A stretch of DNA of 35,157 nt from Arthrobacter sp. SDTb3-6 (GCF_013376095.1 NZ_JAAMFN010000039.1:1-35157); one strand, 5' to 3'. Numbered from the stretch's first letter, positions 9,071 through 17,211 are shown. Notes: generated by a model from the sequence alone, not told the origin. Made by a program: numbers and translations.

Positions 9071-9439
9071 TTAGGCGCGGTCGTGGAGGGTGACGTGGTA
9101 GCCGTCGGGGTCGGCAAAGGTGAACGTGCGACCGAATGGGCCGTCGACCGGGGCGGAGACGATCTTGTGGCCGTCGGCGACGAGGGCGTCGTAAATGGCC
9201 TGGACGTCGGTGGCATGGAGCCAGATCGCGGCACCGATGCCTGGCTGGGCAACGGTCGCAAGATCGGTCCCCGGAACCAGGTCCCGCAGCGCGAACGCAA
9301 TGGGCGTGGTCTCGAAGACGACGGCATGGGGCGGGCCCGCCGGGGAGCGAACGAGGCCGAGGTACTGTTCGTAAAACGCCTGCGACGCGTGGAGATCGCG
9401 TGCCTGGAGTGAGATGAAGTCGGGGCCGGTTGCGGGCAT
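9071..9439 (-). CDS. VOC-family (glyoxalase/bleomycin-resistance-fold) protein
   Basis: A 122-residue single vicinal-oxygen-chelate domain, with paired beta-alpha-beta modules at about 6-50 (FISLQARDLHASQAFYEQYLGL) and 70-120, ending FTFADPDGYHVTLHD. The first metal-ligand position carries Gln12 rather than His, so it may be a binding-type (bleomycin-resistance-like) member rather than an extradiol dioxygenase. It is transcribed divergently from the MarR gene at 9503 across a 63-bp region with two palindromes, so it is almost certainly the regulated target of that repressor. A likely role is sequestration or detoxification of a small molecule; the ligand is unknown. Confidence 0.85.
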   Translation of the reverse strand: MPATGPDFISLQARDLHASQAFYEQYLGLVRSPAGPPHAVVFETTPIAFALRDLVPGTDLATVAQPGIGAAIWLHATDVQAIYDALVADGHKIVSAPVDGPFGRTFTFADPDGYHVTLHDRA

Positions 9440-9458
9440 GTTGACGCTCCTTTTCTAT

Positions 9459-9476
9459 ATGTCAGTTTTCTGACAT
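9459..9476. promoter_or_regulatory. MarR operator 1 (perfect 7-4-7 palindrome)
   Basis: ATGTCAGTTTTCTGACAT is a perfect inverted repeat between the VOC and MarR genes. The size and shape fit MarR-family operators. It lies about 20 bp upstream of the VOC start, where it would block the VOC promoter. Confidence 0.75.
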
Positions 9477-9486
9477 GGGCTAATCT

Positions 9487-9504
9487 ATGTCAGAATGTTG
9501 ACAT
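9487..9504. promoter_or_regulatory. MarR operator 2, overlapping the marR start codon
   Basis: ATGTCAGAATGTTGACAT has the same outer half-sites (ATGTCA/TGACAT) as the palindrome at 9459-9476 and overlaps the ATG of the MarR gene. Centres are 28 bp apart, so two dimers could bind on nearby faces and give autorepression. Confidence 0.72.
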
Positions 9505-9961
9505 GAGTCAAGATTTTATCGGCGTCGATCTCGAGACGTCCCTGGGCTACCTGTTGAAAGAGGCGTCGAGCGCCCTTCGCGCTGCCATGGAGGCAGTGCT
9601 GCGGCCGCTCGGGATGACGGTGACGCATTACTCCTGCCTTGAGTTGCTGGCACAGCGCCCGGGCCTGTCGAACTCGGAGCTGGCACGCGGAGCGTTCGTG
9701 ACCCGACAGTCGATGAACGTGCTGCTGCAAGGCTTGGAACGGGACGGCTACGTGACCCGGCCGGCCCAGGCCCCGGTCGGGAAAGTTCTTCCCACGCGGC
9801 TCACGCCACGGGGTCGGCGCAGCCTGGAGAAGGCGACCGTAGCAGTCCGATCCGTCGAGGACAGAATGCTCGGCGGCCTGTCGAAAGACGAGCATGCGGA
9901 GGCGTTTCGGATCCTGCAAGGCATGATCCAGTCCCTGCGCGACGATAACGAGGATGCATAA
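9503..9961 (+). CDS. MarR-family transcriptional regulator
   Basis: A 152-residue winged-helix regulator. The recognition helix region is about residues 56-80 (SNSELARGAFVTRQSMNVLLQGL) and the wing 82-102 (GYVTRPAQAP...LPTRLT), flanked by N- and C-terminal dimerisation helices; the length is normal for MarR. It faces the VOC-fold gene across two matching palindromes, one covering its own start codon, which supports autorepression plus control of the VOC gene. Ligand unknown. No Cys cluster suggests redox sensing (only C45 in YSCLEL), so it is more likely a phenolic/xenobiotic-responsive repressor. Confidence 0.88.
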   Translation: MSQDFIGVDLETSLGYLLKEASSALRAAMEAVLRPLGMTVTHYSCLELLAQRPGLSNSELARGAFVTRQSMNVLLQGLERDGYVTRPAQAPVGKVLPTRLTPRGRRSLEKATVAVRSVEDRMLGGLSKDEHAEAFRILQGMIQSLRDDNEDA

Positions 9962-10197
9962 ATCGTTCCCGCGGAACCGTCCGCCACCGCGAACGCACAA
10001 GGATCCCCAACCGGGCTGCACCCACCACCAATTAGCGGTGCGAAAACGCCATCATTCACGGGACTGTGGAAAGAACTGCCGTTGCTTGAATGGTTCTCTG
10101 TGTTTTAGTCAAGCGCCTGTGCGCTGATCGAACAGATCCGTGCTGCTGCATCGACGTAGACAATGCTGGTCGGGATTTCACGCCGCAAGGGCATAGG

Positions 10198-10998
10198 CTA
10201 GCCGCGCCTGCCCAATTGGCGGGCCAGCTGGGTGGTGACGCGCACCAAAGTCGCCCCGTGGTTCGCCAGGTCGTAGGAGTTTGTTGCACCGGAGAAACTG
10301 ATGGCACCGATTGCCGCCCCATTTCGAAGGATCGGGGCCGCTATGCAGGTCTGTCCCAAGGTGGCTTCCTCGCGGTCATAGGCCAGCCGGGTGTTCCTTA
10401 TCTGTGCCAGCTCCTGAAGGAGGGCTGATGGATGTGTCAAGGTAAAACGAGTGCGCCGCGGCATGCCCGCGGCGATGACCGCCTGAACGGCATCTTCGGA
10501 CGCAAAGGCGAGCATTGCCTTGCCCAGCGAGGTACAAACGGCCGGGTAGCGTCCGCCGACTACAGTCCGGGCTGGATGAGTGCTCAATCCCACCACCTTG
10601 TCGACGAGCACAACCTGAGGACCGTCAAGGACCGCGAGATGGGTCGTAAGCCTTGTGGCGCCGAAGAGCTCACCCAAAAACGGTGCGGCAAGGTCCCTTA
10701 ACCCCATGGGTCGGCTGTGAGCCACTTGGTTGCCCAACTCGAAGAGTTTCCCAGAGAGCCGGTAGTTGGAACCGTCCTTGGCCACAAAGCCGCCTTTGAC
10801 CAAATGTGAAAGCAACCTGTGGACAGTCGATGTGGGAATTCCCGCCCTCCGTCCGATCTCACTCACGCCAAGAACGGGCTGGTCTCCCATGAAAACGTCC
10901 AAAAGCTGGAGCGCACGTACAACCGAAGCCGTGCCACCGGATTCCTGCTGGCGTGCATCGCATTCTTTTGTGCGCTGGTGTTCAACGGTGATCGACAT
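10198..10998 (-). CDS. IclR-family transcriptional regulator
   Basis: A 266-residue IclR protein. The N-terminal winged helix spans about 25-85, with recognition motif GVSEIGRRAGIPTSTVHRLLS at 44-64, and the C-terminal effector-binding GAF-like domain includes GKAMLAF and the conserved YDREEATLGQTCIAAPI block. IclR proteins in actinobacteria commonly control aromatic-acid catabolism, as activators or repressors. It is divergent from the tandem TetR gene and only 2.3 kb from the flavin monooxygenase genes, so it is a plausible controller of the catabolic cluster; this is inference. The start at 10998 gives a typical N-terminal extension. Confidence 0.9.
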   Translation of the reverse strand: MSITVEHQRTKECDARQQESGGTASVVRALQLLDVFMGDQPVLGVSEIGRRAGIPTSTVHRLLSHLVKGGFVAKDGSNYRLSGKLFELGNQVAHSRPMGLRDLAAPFLGELFGATRLTTHLAVLDGPQVVLVDKVVGLSTHPARTVVGGRYPAVCTSLGKAMLAFASEDAVQAVIAAGMPRRTRFTLTHPSALLQELAQIRNTRLAYDREEATLGQTCIAAPILRNGAAIGAISFSGATNSYDLANHGATLVRVTTQLARQLGRRG

Positions 10999-11240
10999 GC
11001 GGACTCCCTGCCATCAGCGCGTAATACTTTGCGTACCGCGCTGTAAGTGCCTCTAAGTACTAACTTCTGTAGTGCTTGGTACACTAAAGTGTAGTGACCG
11101 GTCCAGGGATGGTCAAGGTCACATGCGAGGACGCTCTCTGCAACAGAATTGGCGCCCGCTCGGTACTTGCACATCGTCAATCTTCACCGGCCATTACGAT
11201 GTAACCCAGATGGCAACAGTGAAAAATCAAAGGAGGGTCA
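10999..11240. promoter_or_regulatory. Divergent promoter region, IclR / tandem TetR
   Basis: This 242-bp intergenic region contains the perfect palindrome TACACTAAAGTGTA (6-2-6) at 11080-11093 and a looser TAC...GTA-rich block around 11020-11040. The palindrome is a candidate operator for the IclR or the double TetR protein. A very strong ribosome site (AAAGGAGG) ends the region before 11241. Confidence 0.5.
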
Positions 11241-12527
11241 ATGAACACGAGCCGCAGGAACGCGCGTGGAGAACTCTCCCTGCAAACAATTCTTGAGCAA
11301 ACGGTTAGCTTGGTCAGCAGTTACGGATATGACGGGACCACAATTGCCCGTATCAGCAAGTCCACCGGGCGGCCTGCAAGCTCCATCTACTGGTACTTCG
11401 ATACCAAGGACGACCTCGTAGCTGCTGCTCTTGAAAGCACCTACAGCCGCAGGCCGGGTGACCTGCCGAGGTGGCCTGAATACACGCCGGACCTGCCGCT
11501 GGAGGCTCAGCTTTATCGTGCCCTTGGACATGAATTTACCCCGGCCGAAACCGAGGCGCCCGTGCGCCTGGGAATCATGGTGGCACTCGAGGGAATTGCG
11601 GCGAATTCACCTGCACAAAAGCCATTTCAAGAGCGCCGGCGCTTGACCAGCCTGCATGTGCAGACTTGGTGGATTGCTGCCACCGTAGACCGTGTGGGCC
11701 TCGATCGCGGCGACGTGGCTGAATGGATGACGCTGCTGACCTTGGCGTTCCTGGACGGGCACTACATTTCCGATGTGACGGCTGATGCAATGCCTTCGTA
11801 CGATCGCGGCGGGCAAATGGTTGCCTCAGCGTTGACAAGCGTTTTTGAATACTTGGCATCCCGGCCCGCACCCTTACCCCCGGCCCGGGTCACCATCTCG
11901 AGTCCGGTCATCAAGCCCCCATCGATAGAAGACGGTGCTGGAGATCCGCTCCTCGCCACCACCCGATCCTTGGTCGCCGAAAGGGGCTATGAAGGTGCGA
12001 CACTCAGCCGCATCTGCGCGAGATCGGGGGTTCAGCGCAGCTCAATCTACTGGCGTTACAAGGGCAAAGACGAACTCATCCATGCCGCCGTCACCTCTGA
12101 GTTTCTCGATCTTGGCGCGACCTCCAAGCTCCCCCCGCCAGACGGAGCAGCGTGGCTGAATATGATTGCTGCAAACCTCCAGGAAAGTGTTGAAGTCGCG
12201 TGGAAGTCGCCCGACACAGTCAGGGCCGGGCTGCTGTTAAAACTGCAGCGCCGCGATCCCTCCCCTCTTGGAAGTCAGGCCATTCAGCAAGGAGTTGCGC
12301 AGGAAGCCGCTGCACTTGAACAATGGATAACCTCCGCGGTGGAACTTGAAGGACAGCACGTCGATGTCAATGAAATAGGCTGGATCCTCAATATCCTGCG
12401 CGAGGGACTCTTTCTCGGGGTCGCTTTTGGATACGAATACCCCGCTCGTGCGTTGTCGGGCCAGATTTTGGCCATGGTCCAAGGGATCGTTGCCGCGTCG
12501 CAACAGGCCACGGGCAGCCGCGGTTAG
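11241..12527 (+). CDS. Tandem TetR protein: two TetR repressor units in one chain
   Basis: A 428-residue protein, twice the size of a normal TetR. The first helix-turn-helix is at about 33-52 (TTIARISKSTGRPASSIYWYF), followed by a helical domain to about 207. A Pro-rich linker (208-232) leads to a second complete DNA-binding unit at about 236-285 (ATLSRICARSGVQRSSIYWRYKGK), then a second helical domain to the end. The two halves share the SSIYW.Y pattern, so they arose by duplication or fusion. TetR proteins work as dimers, so this chain could act as a covalent pseudo-dimer and bind a non-symmetric operator. It is divergent from the IclR gene and overlaps the CMD gene by 4 bp tail to tail. 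It probably regulates the neighbouring aromatic pathway. Confidence 0.88.
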   Translation: MNTSRRNARGELSLQTILEQTVSLVSSYGYDGTTIARISKSTGRPASSIYWYFDTKDDLVAAALESTYSRRPGDLPRWPEYTPDLPLEAQLYRALGHEFTPAETEAPVRLGIMVALEGIAANSPAQKPFQERRRLTSLHVQTWWIAATVDRVGLDRGDVAEWMTLLTLAFLDGHYISDVTADAMPSYDRGGQMVASALTSVFEYLASRPAPLPPARVTISSPVIKPPSIEDGAGDPLLATTRSLVAERGYEGATLSRICARSGVQRSSIYWRYKGKDELIHAAVTSEFLDLGATSKLPPPDGAAWLNMIAANLQESVEVAWKSPDTVRAGLLLKLQRRDPSPLGSQAIQQGVAQEAAALEQWITSAVELEGQHVDVNEIGWILNILREGLFLGVAFGYEYPARALSGQILAMVQGIVAASQQATGSRG

Positions 12528-13069
12528 GACGCCTGGAACGTGCCCACCGGTCCAGACTCCAATTCAATGTTGAAGGTGTTCATGACCCGGCCCACCATCA
12601 TGTAAAAGCCGATAATCAAAACAAGCTCTACCATCCTGGAATTGTCATAGACCGTCGCTATGCACTCGAACAGCTCATCCGGTGCAGATGTCTCCCGAAC
12701 CACCGCGTCAGTGAAGTCGATCAGGGACCTCTCAAAGTCCGTCAGGTGTTCATGGCTGTCCATCGCCGGGTACTCGGCCACCGCGCGGATCTTATCCTCC
12801 GAAAACCCGTGCCGCAGGGCCACGGCGTGATGCTCATGGGCTTGGTACTGCGCCTTGCTTAGCTCTGCGACGCGGAGGATCACCACCTCGCGATCCACGG
12901 GCGGAAGGGAACTTCCTCGACTCAAAACCTGTCCCAACGCCAAGACTTCTGGGGCAGCGTTCTCGGACTGCGCGATGAGCCTGAAGATGTTGATCTTCCG
13001 CTTTCCCGCCAGTGCGCTGAGCGTCCGATTGGAAGCAGTCTGTTCGTCTAGATACGGTATGCGTGCCAT
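12524..13069 (-). CDS. Carboxymuconolactone decarboxylase (CMD/AhpD-fold) family protein
   Basis: A 181-residue CMD-family protein. The core pattern REVVILRVAELSKAQYQAHEHHAVALRHGFS matches the family helix pair. The CxxC redox pair of AhpD peroxidases is absent, pointing to a CMD-like or unknown role rather than peroxidase activity. I chose the ATG at 13069, preceded by AAGGGG on the minus strand; an in-frame start at 13102 would add 11 residues. Its stop overlaps the tandem TetR stop by 4 bp. It is divergent from the flavin reductase gene, and such proteins often accompany aromatic-degradation operons as lactone decarboxylases or with no known step. Its exact step here is unclear. Confidence 0.82.
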   Translation of the reverse strand: MARIPYLDEQTASNRTLSALAGKRKINIFRLIAQSENAAPEVLALGQVLSRGSSLPPVDREVVILRVAELSKAQYQAHEHHAVALRHGFSEDKIRAVAEYPAMDSHEHLTDFERSLIDFTDAVVRETSAPDELFECIATVYDNSRMVELVLIIGFYMMVGRVMNTFNIELESGPVGTFQAS

Positions 13070-13348
13070 GTGGGCCCCTTCACTCAAAGTTGGTGGACAC
13101 ATTGGAAGTTGTCCTCCGCCGACCCTATCCCCGCTCTGTTCGGGATGCGTTGCCCCTTCCGCGGAATGGAATCCAAGACTGCCAAAGGAACTTTATCCCG
13201 GCATTCGGAACGGGCGGTGCAATCGGCCGTTCCGGCGGAGAATACTTTGAGGGGAGGGCAACGGTCCGGGGATGCGCGAACTCGTTTCAACCGGCCCTGT
13301 AGCATCAGGGTCCCCGAACTGACCACCACCGCCACTGAGGAGACCAAA
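13070..13348. promoter_or_regulatory. Divergent promoter region, CMD gene / monooxygenase operon
   Basis: This 279-bp region contains a 10-bp palindrome TTCCGCGGAA at 13157-13166 and an 8-bp inverted repeat CGGAACGG / CCGTTCCG at 13206-13213 and 13227-13234. These are candidate operators for the IclR or TetR regulators next door. Open frames through it lack a ribosome site, while GAGGAG precedes the chosen start at 13349. Confidence 0.45.
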
Positions 13349-14323
13349 ATGATGACCGCCACTACTTCCCGGCAGGCCTCTGCTGGCGTGACTGAGCAAG
13401 TCGACCCTGCCGATGACCCTCGGGCGTTCCGACGCGCGCTCGGTCAATTCGCAACAGGGGTCACCGTCGTCTCAACTTCCGACGGGGATGCACACGTGGC
13501 CATGGCCGTAAACTCGTTTGCAGCCGTCTCACTTGACCCTCCCCTTGTCTCGTGGTCGATCCGAAACGAATCAAGGAACCGTGACGCGTTTGTGCGCAAC
13601 GCGCACTTTGCCGTAAGCGTGTTGGCCGAAGACCAGGTGGAAACCTCCGGCCTCTTCGGCCGGCCCCACGATGGTCAGTTTGACAGGGTCGCCTGGACCG
13701 CCGGCGTCCATGGCGACCGGCTCCTGGACCAGGCAATCGCCCACTTCGAATGCACGCTGGAGGCCAGCCACGACGGCGGAGATCATCTGATCCTGATTGG
13801 ACGCGTCACGCGATGCACCCGGTTGGAGGGTACTCCCCTTCTATTCTCCCAAGGTCAATACGGAATTGCCCAGGCACATCCGCAGGTCGCCCTAACCTCC
13901 GCCAGTCCGTCGGCCGCTCCGGCCGCAGGCGATGGCAACCATCCCTTGTTTATGTCCTTGCTGAAGGCGACCGAACAACACATGTCCAGGCTCTTTGACG
14001 AGTACAGGGAACGTTTGGAGATCAGCGCCTTCGGCACCAGAATCATCAATTTGCTCGACGAAGCCCCCGCTCGTGATGGAGAACTGGCCGAACGCGCCCT
14101 GCTGGGCGATGCAGCCGTCGAAGACACCTTGAACGAGTTCAAGGCCAAAGGCTGGGTCGTTGAATCCCCCGCCCACATCTTTGAGCTGACCGACTCCGGA
14201 CGCATCCTTCGCCGGGAACTCCTGCGCGGCGCCGAAGAATTCACCGCAGCACAACTGAAAGGTATCGACCCGCGAGATCTTGAGGCCACCCGTCGAGTCT
14301 TGATCAAGCTGCTCACGGCGTAG
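13349..14323 (+). CDS. Flavin reductase of two-component phenol hydroxylase, with C-terminal MarR-like domain
   Basis: 324 residues. Residues about 25-180 are a flavin-reductase (HpaC/HsaB-like, split-barrel FMN-binding) domain with FRRALGQFATGVTVV, NSFAAVSLDPPLVSWS and the closing GQYGIA. After a Ala/Pro-rich linker (181-198), residues 199-324 form a winged-helix MarR-like domain. This architecture matches the reductase component C1 of Acinetobacter baumannii 4-hydroxyphenylacetate hydroxylase, where the C-terminal domain senses the aromatic substrate and relieves autoinhibition of NADH oxidation. It would supply reduced flavin to the oxygenase encoded 81 bp downstream. The frame is open back to 13070, but GAGGAG before the ATG at 13349 and family length support this start; the ATG at 13352 is equally possible. 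Substrate is inferred only as phenolic. Confidence 0.87.
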   Translation: MMTATTSRQASAGVTEQVDPADDPRAFRRALGQFATGVTVVSTSDGDAHVAMAVNSFAAVSLDPPLVSWSIRNESRNRDAFVRNAHFAVSVLAEDQVETSGLFGRPHDGQFDRVAWTAGVHGDRLLDQAIAHFECTLEASHDGGDHLILIGRVTRCTRLEGTPLLFSQGQYGIAQAHPQVALTSASPSAAPAAGDGNHPLFMSLLKATEQHMSRLFDEYRERLEISAFGTRIINLLDEAPARDGELAERALLGDAAVEDTLNEFKAKGWVVESPAHIFELTDSGRILRRELLRGAEEFTAAQLKGIDPRDLEATRRVLIKLLTA

Positions 14324-14404
14324 AGCCAGCACCTCAAAACAACCTGCAATGATGCCGCCAACCATATTGGCGGACCCCACGACCCCACAGCCAAAGGAGG
14401 GGAA

Positions 14405-15664
14405 ATGCCTACAACATCCGATTCCCTGAAAATACTTCCCATTGCCAATGATCCTGCCCGCCGGCAGGACTGGAGCGACTACCGGGAACGCGCACTCGCA
14501 GAGGGCCATACATTCCTCACTGCCGTCGAGGGCATCCTCGAAAGTGTGGCATCCAGGCGAACCCTGTCCGAAGCCGAGGGCCGGGTAACTGACGCCACGG
14601 TGAAAGACATGATCAGCACCGGACTCTTCCGGGCCTTTACCCCACTGCGCTACGGCGGTCTCGAGATGAATCCGGCCTCGCTTTTTGCCGGCGTCATGCG
14701 CATCGCGGAAGCCGACGCCTCCGCTGCCTGGATTGCCGGCCAACTCCACATTCACTCCTTCGAGATTGCGCTCATGAGCGAAAAAATGCAGGACGAGTTT
14801 TGGGCCACCGGCCCGGACACCAGGGCCTCCAGTTCCTATGCACCCATCGGGAAGGTGACAGAGGTCGACGGCGGACACCTCCTCAACGGTACCTGGACGT
14901 TCTCCAGCGGCGTCGATCATGCCCAATGGGTCATCCTCGGTGACGGCGACAAGGCCCACGTCGTGCCCATCGACGACGTGGTCATTGACCATTCCAGCTG
15001 GCAGGTCGAGGGCCTGAAGGGTACCGGCAGCAAATCTGTGACGCTGACGGACGTTTTTGTCCCGGACTACCGCACGCACCACTTCGTGGATACGTACAAC
15101 GATGAGAATCCGGGTTGGGCTGTGAACAACGTACCGCTCTATTGGGTATCGTTCCTTGCCCTCTTCAATTCCACGCCCACCAACACCGTGATCGGCACCG
15201 CACTGGGCGGTTTCAACACCTTCATCGAGCAGTCGCGGCAGCGACTCAGCCGCCAGGGAACGGGCTCGCCGATCGCCCAGAACCCTTTCCTGCATCTGAA
15301 GGTTGCCGAGGGGCTCACCCGCATCGGCGCCGCCCGGGACCGTCACATGAACAACTGGGCCACCCTCTTTGACACTGCGTGCCGGGGCGAGGAAGCTACT
15401 CCGCTGGAGCGCATGCGCGTGCGATTTGAATCCGCCTACGCAAATGCCACAAGCTTTGAGTCCTTTGCCGAAATCTGGCCCATCGCCGGCGCTGCCGCCG
15501 CAGCATCATCGAACCCGCTCCAGCAGACGTTCCGAGACCTGATGGCCGCCCGAAACCACGGCTCGGCGGGCAGGGAACTTGCAGCCGGGAGCTACATCAA
15601 GACGCTATTTGGGCTGCCACCGGCACCGTTCAAGGACTTCGGAACCTTGGCCTACTACAAGTAG
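14405..15664 (+). CDS. Flavin-dependent monooxygenase, oxygenase component (HsaA / HPAH-C2 type)
   Basis: A 419-residue protein with the acyl-CoA-dehydrogenase fold used by group D flavin monooxygenases such as HsaA and the C2 component of 4-hydroxyphenylacetate hydroxylase. The visible core is TGLFRAFTPLRYGGLEM (about 80), the ADASAAWIAGQL helix, GTWTFSSGVDHAQW in the beta domain and the C-terminal helical bundle ending AARNHGSAGRE. It uses reduced FMN/FAD from the preceding reductase and oxygen to ortho-hydroxylate a phenol to a catechol. A very strong ribosome site (AAAGGAGGGG) precedes the ATG. The pair forms a short operon ended by the terminator at 15676. The catechol product fits the extradiol dioxygenase at 17208. 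The exact phenol is unknown; 4-hydroxyphenylacetate-like or alkylphenolic acids are possible. Confidence 0.87.
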   Translation: MPTTSDSLKILPIANDPARRQDWSDYRERALAEGHTFLTAVEGILESVASRRTLSEAEGRVTDATVKDMISTGLFRAFTPLRYGGLEMNPASLFAGVMRIAEADASAAWIAGQLHIHSFEIALMSEKMQDEFWATGPDTRASSSYAPIGKVTEVDGGHLLNGTWTFSSGVDHAQWVILGDGDKAHVVPIDDVVIDHSSWQVEGLKGTGSKSVTLTDVFVPDYRTHHFVDTYNDENPGWAVNNVPLYWVSFLALFNSTPTNTVIGTALGGFNTFIEQSRQRLSRQGTGSPIAQNPFLHLKVAEGLTRIGAARDRHMNNWATLFDTACRGEEATPLERMRVRFESAYANATSFESFAEIWPIAGAAAAASSNPLQQTFRDLMAARNHGSAGRELAAGSYIKTLFGLPPAPFKDFGTLAYYK

Positions 15665-15675
15665 AAAACTGCAGC

Positions 15676-15710
15676 AGGCCCGGGCCCGAGATTTCGGGCC
15701 CAGGCCTTTT
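15676..15710 (+). terminator. Intrinsic terminator after the monooxygenase operon
   Basis: Nested hairpin: AGGCC at 15676-15680 pairs with GGCCT at 15703-15707, and GGGCCCGA / TCGGGCCC form the inner 8-bp stem around a GATT loop, followed by TTTT. It begins 12 bp after the stop codon. Confidence 0.85.
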
Positions 15711-15875
15711 GCACGTCCGCTGTTGTGAGAAGCCCGATAATAGCCCGGTAATGGCACTTTCAGGACAACGCTGCTGGTAGCGGGTGGGACGATCTGGGAC
15801 GATCTGGTGGCAGCGGCTCGGATTCCGGGAGCGCCGGGCCCCGGGTCTTGGCGTTTTTGGGTGACGACGCCTTCC

Positions 15876-16100
15876 TTACTGGTAGGCATGTCGGCGCATG
15901 TTGGACCCGTCGGGCTGGATGAGCGCGGTGGTCGAGACGATCCAGTTGAGGATTGATTCTGCCAGGGCGGAGGCGTGACGGGGCTCGTACCAGTCCTCGG
16001 GGTCGAACTGCGAGGTTACGACGATCGCGCCGCGGTTTTCCCTTCCGGCAAGGATGTCGGGCAGTTTACCGGCCACGTCCGTGGTTATCGGAGTGCTCAA
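15876..16100 (-). pseudogene. istB remnant (IS21-family ATP-binding protein, C-terminal fragment)
   Basis: The minus-strand translation includes KLPDILAGRENRGAIVVTSQ, DPEDWYEP and LAESILNWIVSTTALIQ, then GSNMRRH. This follows the end of IS21-family IstB helper ATPases (strand with '.S...', W..., LA.AILDR..H.A.....G.S.R). The Walker A and B parts and istA are absent, so only a scar of an IS21-type insertion remains. It lies between two convergent operons, a typical tolerated landing site. Confidence 0.65.
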
Positions 16101-16233
16101 GAAGTCCTCAACCGGGGGAACTAAAACCGCTGCCCGTCACCACACGGCTGCCCCCGCTTTGCCCCGTGTCCGCCCTCACAAGCCTCGTCCCTACAATGTG
16201 ACCCCGGGGCAAGATGGATTGATGGCATCAAAA

Positions 16234-16282
16234 AACTCCCCGGAAGCGTGGACCTGAAGTTCAGTCCACCTTCCGGGGAGTT
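16234..16282 (-). terminator. Strong terminator of the minus-strand catabolic operon
   Basis: AACTCCCCGGAAG at 16234-16246 pairs perfectly with CTTCCGGGGAGTT at 16270-16282, extended inside by TGGAC/GTCCA. On the minus strand it is followed by a T run (A-rich at 16230-16235 on plus). The GATTTTT at 16283-16289 could also make it work for plus-strand transcripts. Confidence 0.88.
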
Positions 16283-16305
16283 GATTTTTCCCATTTGACA
16301 GGGCA

Positions 16306-17211
16306 TCACACAGCAGCGGTCAACGCTTTCCCCCTGGAATGCTTGGCGAGAAACTCCAAGGCAATCTGGTGGAACGCTTCGGACTGCTCGAACTGCGGCC
16401 AGTGGTCACAGCCGCGCATCTCACGCAATTCGGCCGATTGAACCACCCTGGCGATCTCGTAGGCATTGTCCAAAAACATGTTGGGAGCATCCACGGAGGC
16501 CACCACCAGCAAGGGAAGTTTGAGTTTCGCCCACTCTTCCTTGCTCAATTGTTCCTGGCCCCGGGTAAAGGCCATGACATGGCCCATGGCGGCCTTCATG
16601 GCTTCCTGGCGGTAGACGCCCAACCGGACAGCGACCAGGTCGTCAATCAAATCATCCTGGTTAAGCATGAGCCGGCCCATTGCTGTGGTGACAGATTCCC
16701 AGGTTGGATCGGCCACGGCCGAGCTGCGCCGCTTGCGAACATCCGCTGCGAAAGCTGCTTCTTCCTCCGCGTCCACCACTATCCCGGCAGGAGCCAGGGC
16801 AATGAGGGAGTCCACCCGCTCGGGGAAATCATGAGCCAGCCGTGCAGCCACCCACGAACCGAGTGAGACGCCTATCAGTGCGGCGGTTTCCAGCCCGAGG
16901 GCATCCATGAAGTCACGCACATGCTCGGCATAATCGGCAATGCGGTAGTCGAAATCAGGTTTGTCCGTGTATCCGCAACCAAGCAAGTCCAGGCCCAGAA
17001 CGTGGTAGTTCTGGGACAACGCATCATAGTTGGCACAGAAGTTTTCCAGGCTGCCAGCCGTGCCGTGCAGCAATATCACAGAGGGGTTGGAACGATCACC
17101 GGCTTCCAGGTACCTGGTCCGCACGCCGCCGGCCTCCACATAGCGGAGGGAGTGCGGCGCGCGGTTCAGAAACGTCCAGATGCTTCTATGATCGGTTGCT
17201 GCGGAGCTCAC
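16306..17211 (-). CDS. Alpha/beta hydrolase, meta-cleavage product C-C hydrolase (BphD/MhpC/HsaD-like)
   Basis: A 301-residue alpha/beta hydrolase. Visible features are the oxyanion HGTAGS at 49-54, nucleophile S116 in GVSLGSW, D241 in VVASVDAP, H270 in GCDHWPQFEQSEAF, and a cap domain between about 140 and 215. The residue set and the 'CDHWPQFEQ' block are characteristic of hydrolases that split ring-fission products of extradiol dioxygenases into a carboxylic acid and a 2-hydroxydienoate. The start is the GTG at 17211, which overlaps the dioxygenase stop as GTGA, indicating translational coupling; an open frame further upstream is a shadow. It is the last gene of the operon, before the terminator at 16234. 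Cytoplasmic. Confidence 0.85.
   Translation of the reverse strand: MSSAATDHRSIWTFLNRAPHSLRYVEAGGVRTRYLEAGDRSNPSVILLHGTAGSLENFCANYDALSQNYHVLGLDLLGCGYTDKPDFDYRIADYAEHVRDFMDALGLETAALIGVSLGSWVAARLAHDFPERVDSLIALAPAGIVVDAEEEAAFAADVRKRRSSAVADPTWESVTTAMGRLMLNQDDLIDDLVAVRLGVYRQEAMKAAMGHVMAFTRGQEQLSKEEWAKLKLPLLVVASVDAPNMFLDNAYEIARVVQSAELREMRGCDHWPQFEQSEAFHQIALEFLAKHSRGKALTAAV

Noticed and set aside
13070-13348. N-terminal extension of the flavin reductase frame by 93 codons
   Set aside because: No ribosome site at the upstream start, composition unlike a protein, and it would cover the divergent promoter region; GAGGAG precedes 13349.
13892-15346. Long minus-strand open frame opposite the reductase and oxygenase
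   Set aside because: Shadow of the well-supported plus-strand genes; Gly/Val/Arg-rich with no motif.
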